Below the pieces are notes generated by a model. That model was not told the origin of the DNA. It saw nothing but the letters and a program-made list of their open reading frames with translations, and ran no database searches. From NCBI GenBank assembly GCA_022545745.1, contig JACZQL010000073.1:1-6639 (forward strand): 6,639 bases of DNA. Direction: 5' to 3'. The DNA comes from Deltaproteobacteria bacterium (GTDB lineage: Bacteria > Desulfobacterota_B > Binatia > UBA9968). A program made the translations under genes and the position numbers. This document shows, one piece after another, positions 5,593 through 6,639 of this stretch (positions within the stretch are counted from its first letter, which is position 1; each line of letters opens with the position of its first letter).

Positions 5593-5854
5593 AATTGGCA
5601 ATCATCCAGTCCTCAAAGACATCGACGATAATCTTATCTTGCTTCGAGCCGTCTTGAGAAATCTGCTCCTGATCGAAACCGATGGAATAGATCGGCGGCC
5701 GTTCCTCCCGATGGTCCCTTGGATTACTGAAACATCCCCGGACAACTTCAACACTCCCTACCTTTCCCATGATGTACCTGGGGACCCTTTTTACGTCCTG
5801 GTAACTTTCATTCTTGATTCTAACCTTGTCGCCCACAGAAAATTTGTAAGTCAT
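5591..5854 (-). CDS. Stand-alone nitrile hydratase beta-subunit C-terminal (SH3-like barrel) domain protein
   Basis: This 87-residue protein matches the C-terminal barrel of nitrile hydratase beta subunits: FSVGDKVRIKNES (5-17), KRVPRYIMGKVGSVE (22-36), an IYSIGF strand (about 55-60), and the closing IIVDVFEDWMI with the conserved acidic pair. Full beta subunits are about 220 residues and carry a helical N-terminal half. That half is missing here, and stop codons lie directly upstream of the ATG, so this is not a frameshifted beta gene. R23 lines up, from memory, with the beta Arg (R157 in the Pseudonocardia enzyme) that binds the oxidised claw cysteines. Thiocyanate hydrolase also splits beta into two chains, with this half as its alpha subunit. 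An alternative is a P14K-like cobalt-loading activator, which shares the fold. AAAGG lies six bases before the start. It is the first gene of the operon. Confidence 0.85.
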   Translation of the reverse strand: MTYKFSVGDKVRIKNESYQDVKRVPRYIMGKVGSVEVVRGCFSNPRDHREERPPIYSIGFDQEQISQDGSKQDKIIVDVFEDWMIAN

Positions 5855-6009
5855 CTACTACCTTTCATTTAACAAAGTTTTCTCTGCCCCAACTCCTCAC
5901 CCATGGGCTTTGCAAATAAGGGCCACTTCGGCGAAAATAGGGCCGGGTCATCTAATCAAGAAACCCAAGATTCGTATAGCTCAAACGGATTACCCTGGCA
6001 AGGTCCCAC
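5855..6009. promoter_or_regulatory. Divergent intergenic region between the nitrile hydratase operon and the RlpA-like gene
   Basis: This 155-bp stretch must hold the promoters for both directions. On the + strand TATAGC (5975-5980) is a plausible -10, without a good -35 at 17 bases. On the - strand TTAAAT close to the start and TATTTT further up are possible -10 boxes, also without a convincing -35. No operator palindrome longer than about 9 bases was noticed. Confidence 0.35.
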
Positions 6010-6639
6010 TTGAAGACAAAACCCTATTTTAGTTCCGTTTTCGCTGCTCTGTGCGTGATCGTCGCTGGTTGTTCGGTGATCACGGCACCCTATAAAGCCA
6101 CCAAAGGGACCATCAAGGGAGGTATATGGCTGGGGAAGACGACCTATAAAGTTGGCAAAGTGACCTACCAGGTCGGCGCCACGGGTACTAAGGTCATCTA
6201 TACGATTGGCAAGTATACCTACGTGGTGGCCAAGGCTCCCTTTGATTGGCCTCTAACCAATGATATCGACACCATTGATGGCCTTTCCCCGAAAGAAGCG
6301 ATACGACAGGGCAAAGTCAAAAATTCTCCTTATACGGTCAAAGGAAAAAAATACTATCCCATGTCCGTTAAAAAGGCCCAAAATTACAAACAGACCGGAA
6401 CTGCATCCTGGTATGGGTATGAGACCCGAAATAAAAAAGGCGGACGTATGACGGCCAATGGCGAGGCCTTTAACCCCAACGGGCTAACGGCCGCCCATAA
6501 ACATCTACCCCTTCCGATGTACGTTAAGGTCACCAACCTTGAAAACAGGCGTTCCATTATTGTCAGGGTGAACGATCGTGGGCCCTTCCCCAGCGATCAC
6601 AATACAAAATCAGGCGACAGGGTCATTGATCTCAGCATG
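6010..6639 (+). CDS. rlpA: RlpA-like lipoprotein (double-psi beta-barrel, septal lytic transglycosylase family), 3' end outside window
   Basis: 210 residues are visible. A lipoprotein signal precedes the lipobox V18-A19-G20-C21, so the product should be lipid-anchored, probably in the outer membrane. Residues about 28-75 form a Lys/Tyr/Gly/Val-rich linker with repeated K-x-TY-x-VGK-like units. A conserved segment follows (PFDWPL, then [18 protein letters not shown]). The RlpA barrel starts at GTASWYG (130-136) and continues with [37 protein letters not shown] and VRVNDRGPF, with D189 at the Asp needed for glycan cleavage in RlpA. RlpA cuts peptidoglycan strands lacking stem peptides and acts at the septum. 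The start is TTG 6010: no ATG or GTG fits upstream before the in-frame TAG at 5977, and AAGG (6000-6003) sits six bases before it. A C-terminal SPOR domain may lie beyond the window. Confidence 0.92.
   Translation, partial: MKTKPYFSSVFAALCVIVAGCSVITAPYKATKGTIKGGIWLGKTTYKVGKVTYQVGATGTKVIYTIGKYTYVVAKAPFDWPLTNDIDTIDGLSPKEAIRQGKVKNSPYTVKGKKYYPMSVKKAQNYKQTGTASWYGYETRNKKGGRMTANGEAFNPNGLTAAHKHLPLPMYVKVTNLENRRSIIVRVNDRGPFPSDHNTKSGDRVIDLSM

Noticed and set aside
5905..5935. A sigma-54 type promoter on the - strand (TGGCCC...TTGCA) ahead of the nitrile hydratase operon.
   Set aside because: The GG and GC elements are 9 bases apart instead of the required 10, and the -24 half deviates from TGGCAC.
6260..6451. 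A 63-codon + strand frame inside the RlpA-like gene.
   Set aside because: It is out of frame with the clear RlpA domain and has no independent support.

Overview
The window comes from a Gram-negative bacterium of moderate GC content (roughly 50-55% by eye). The outer-membrane-type RlpA lipoprotein supports a diderm cell wall. The mix of a kinase-AAA regulator remnant, a family III CoA-transferase, a JAMM metalloprotease, a dienelactone hydrolase and nitrile hydratase-type genes resembles uncultured lineages such as Nitrospinota, Nitrospirota, NC10 or Tectomicrobia. That placement is an impression, not a result.

Left part, + strand (1-3765). The window opens in the tail of a Ser/Thr kinase-AAA regulator that stops abruptly at the start of its AAA module. 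Seven bases later a full-length CaiB/BaiF CoA-transferase begins. It is followed by a JAMM (M67-type) metalloprotease, which overlaps an alpha/beta hydrolase by four bases (ATGA). A 197-bp segment with perfect 17-bp terminal inverted repeats then separates the hydrolase from two small genes: a DUF3553-like protein and an exported or membrane protein with a signal peptide. The segment looks like a MITE. Removing it would leave only 16 bases between the hydrolase stop and the next start, so the five genes may once have formed one continuous + strand run. A short intrinsic terminator at about 3793-3812 closes this run.

Middle part, - strand (5854 down to 3795). Transcription order is an 87-aa SH3-like barrel protein (the C-terminal half of a nitrile hydratase beta subunit), a 307-aa protein (a His-rich tail, a beta-subunit-like N-terminal helical region, then a complete cobalt-type nitrile hydratase alpha subunit with CTLCSC), and a dienelactone hydrolase. 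This is the most interesting content: the beta subunit appears split, with its N-terminal half fused to alpha. The two beta arginines that contact the metal-centre cysteines in known enzymes appear to be kept, one on each polypeptide. The substrate could be a nitrile or thiocyanate; the sequence does not decide.

Right end, + strand (6010-6639). A TTG-initiated RlpA-like lipoprotein gene with an unusual repeat-containing linker runs off the window. It is divergent from the nitrile hydratase operon across a 155-bp intergenic region. No tRNA, rRNA or CRISPR array was seen.
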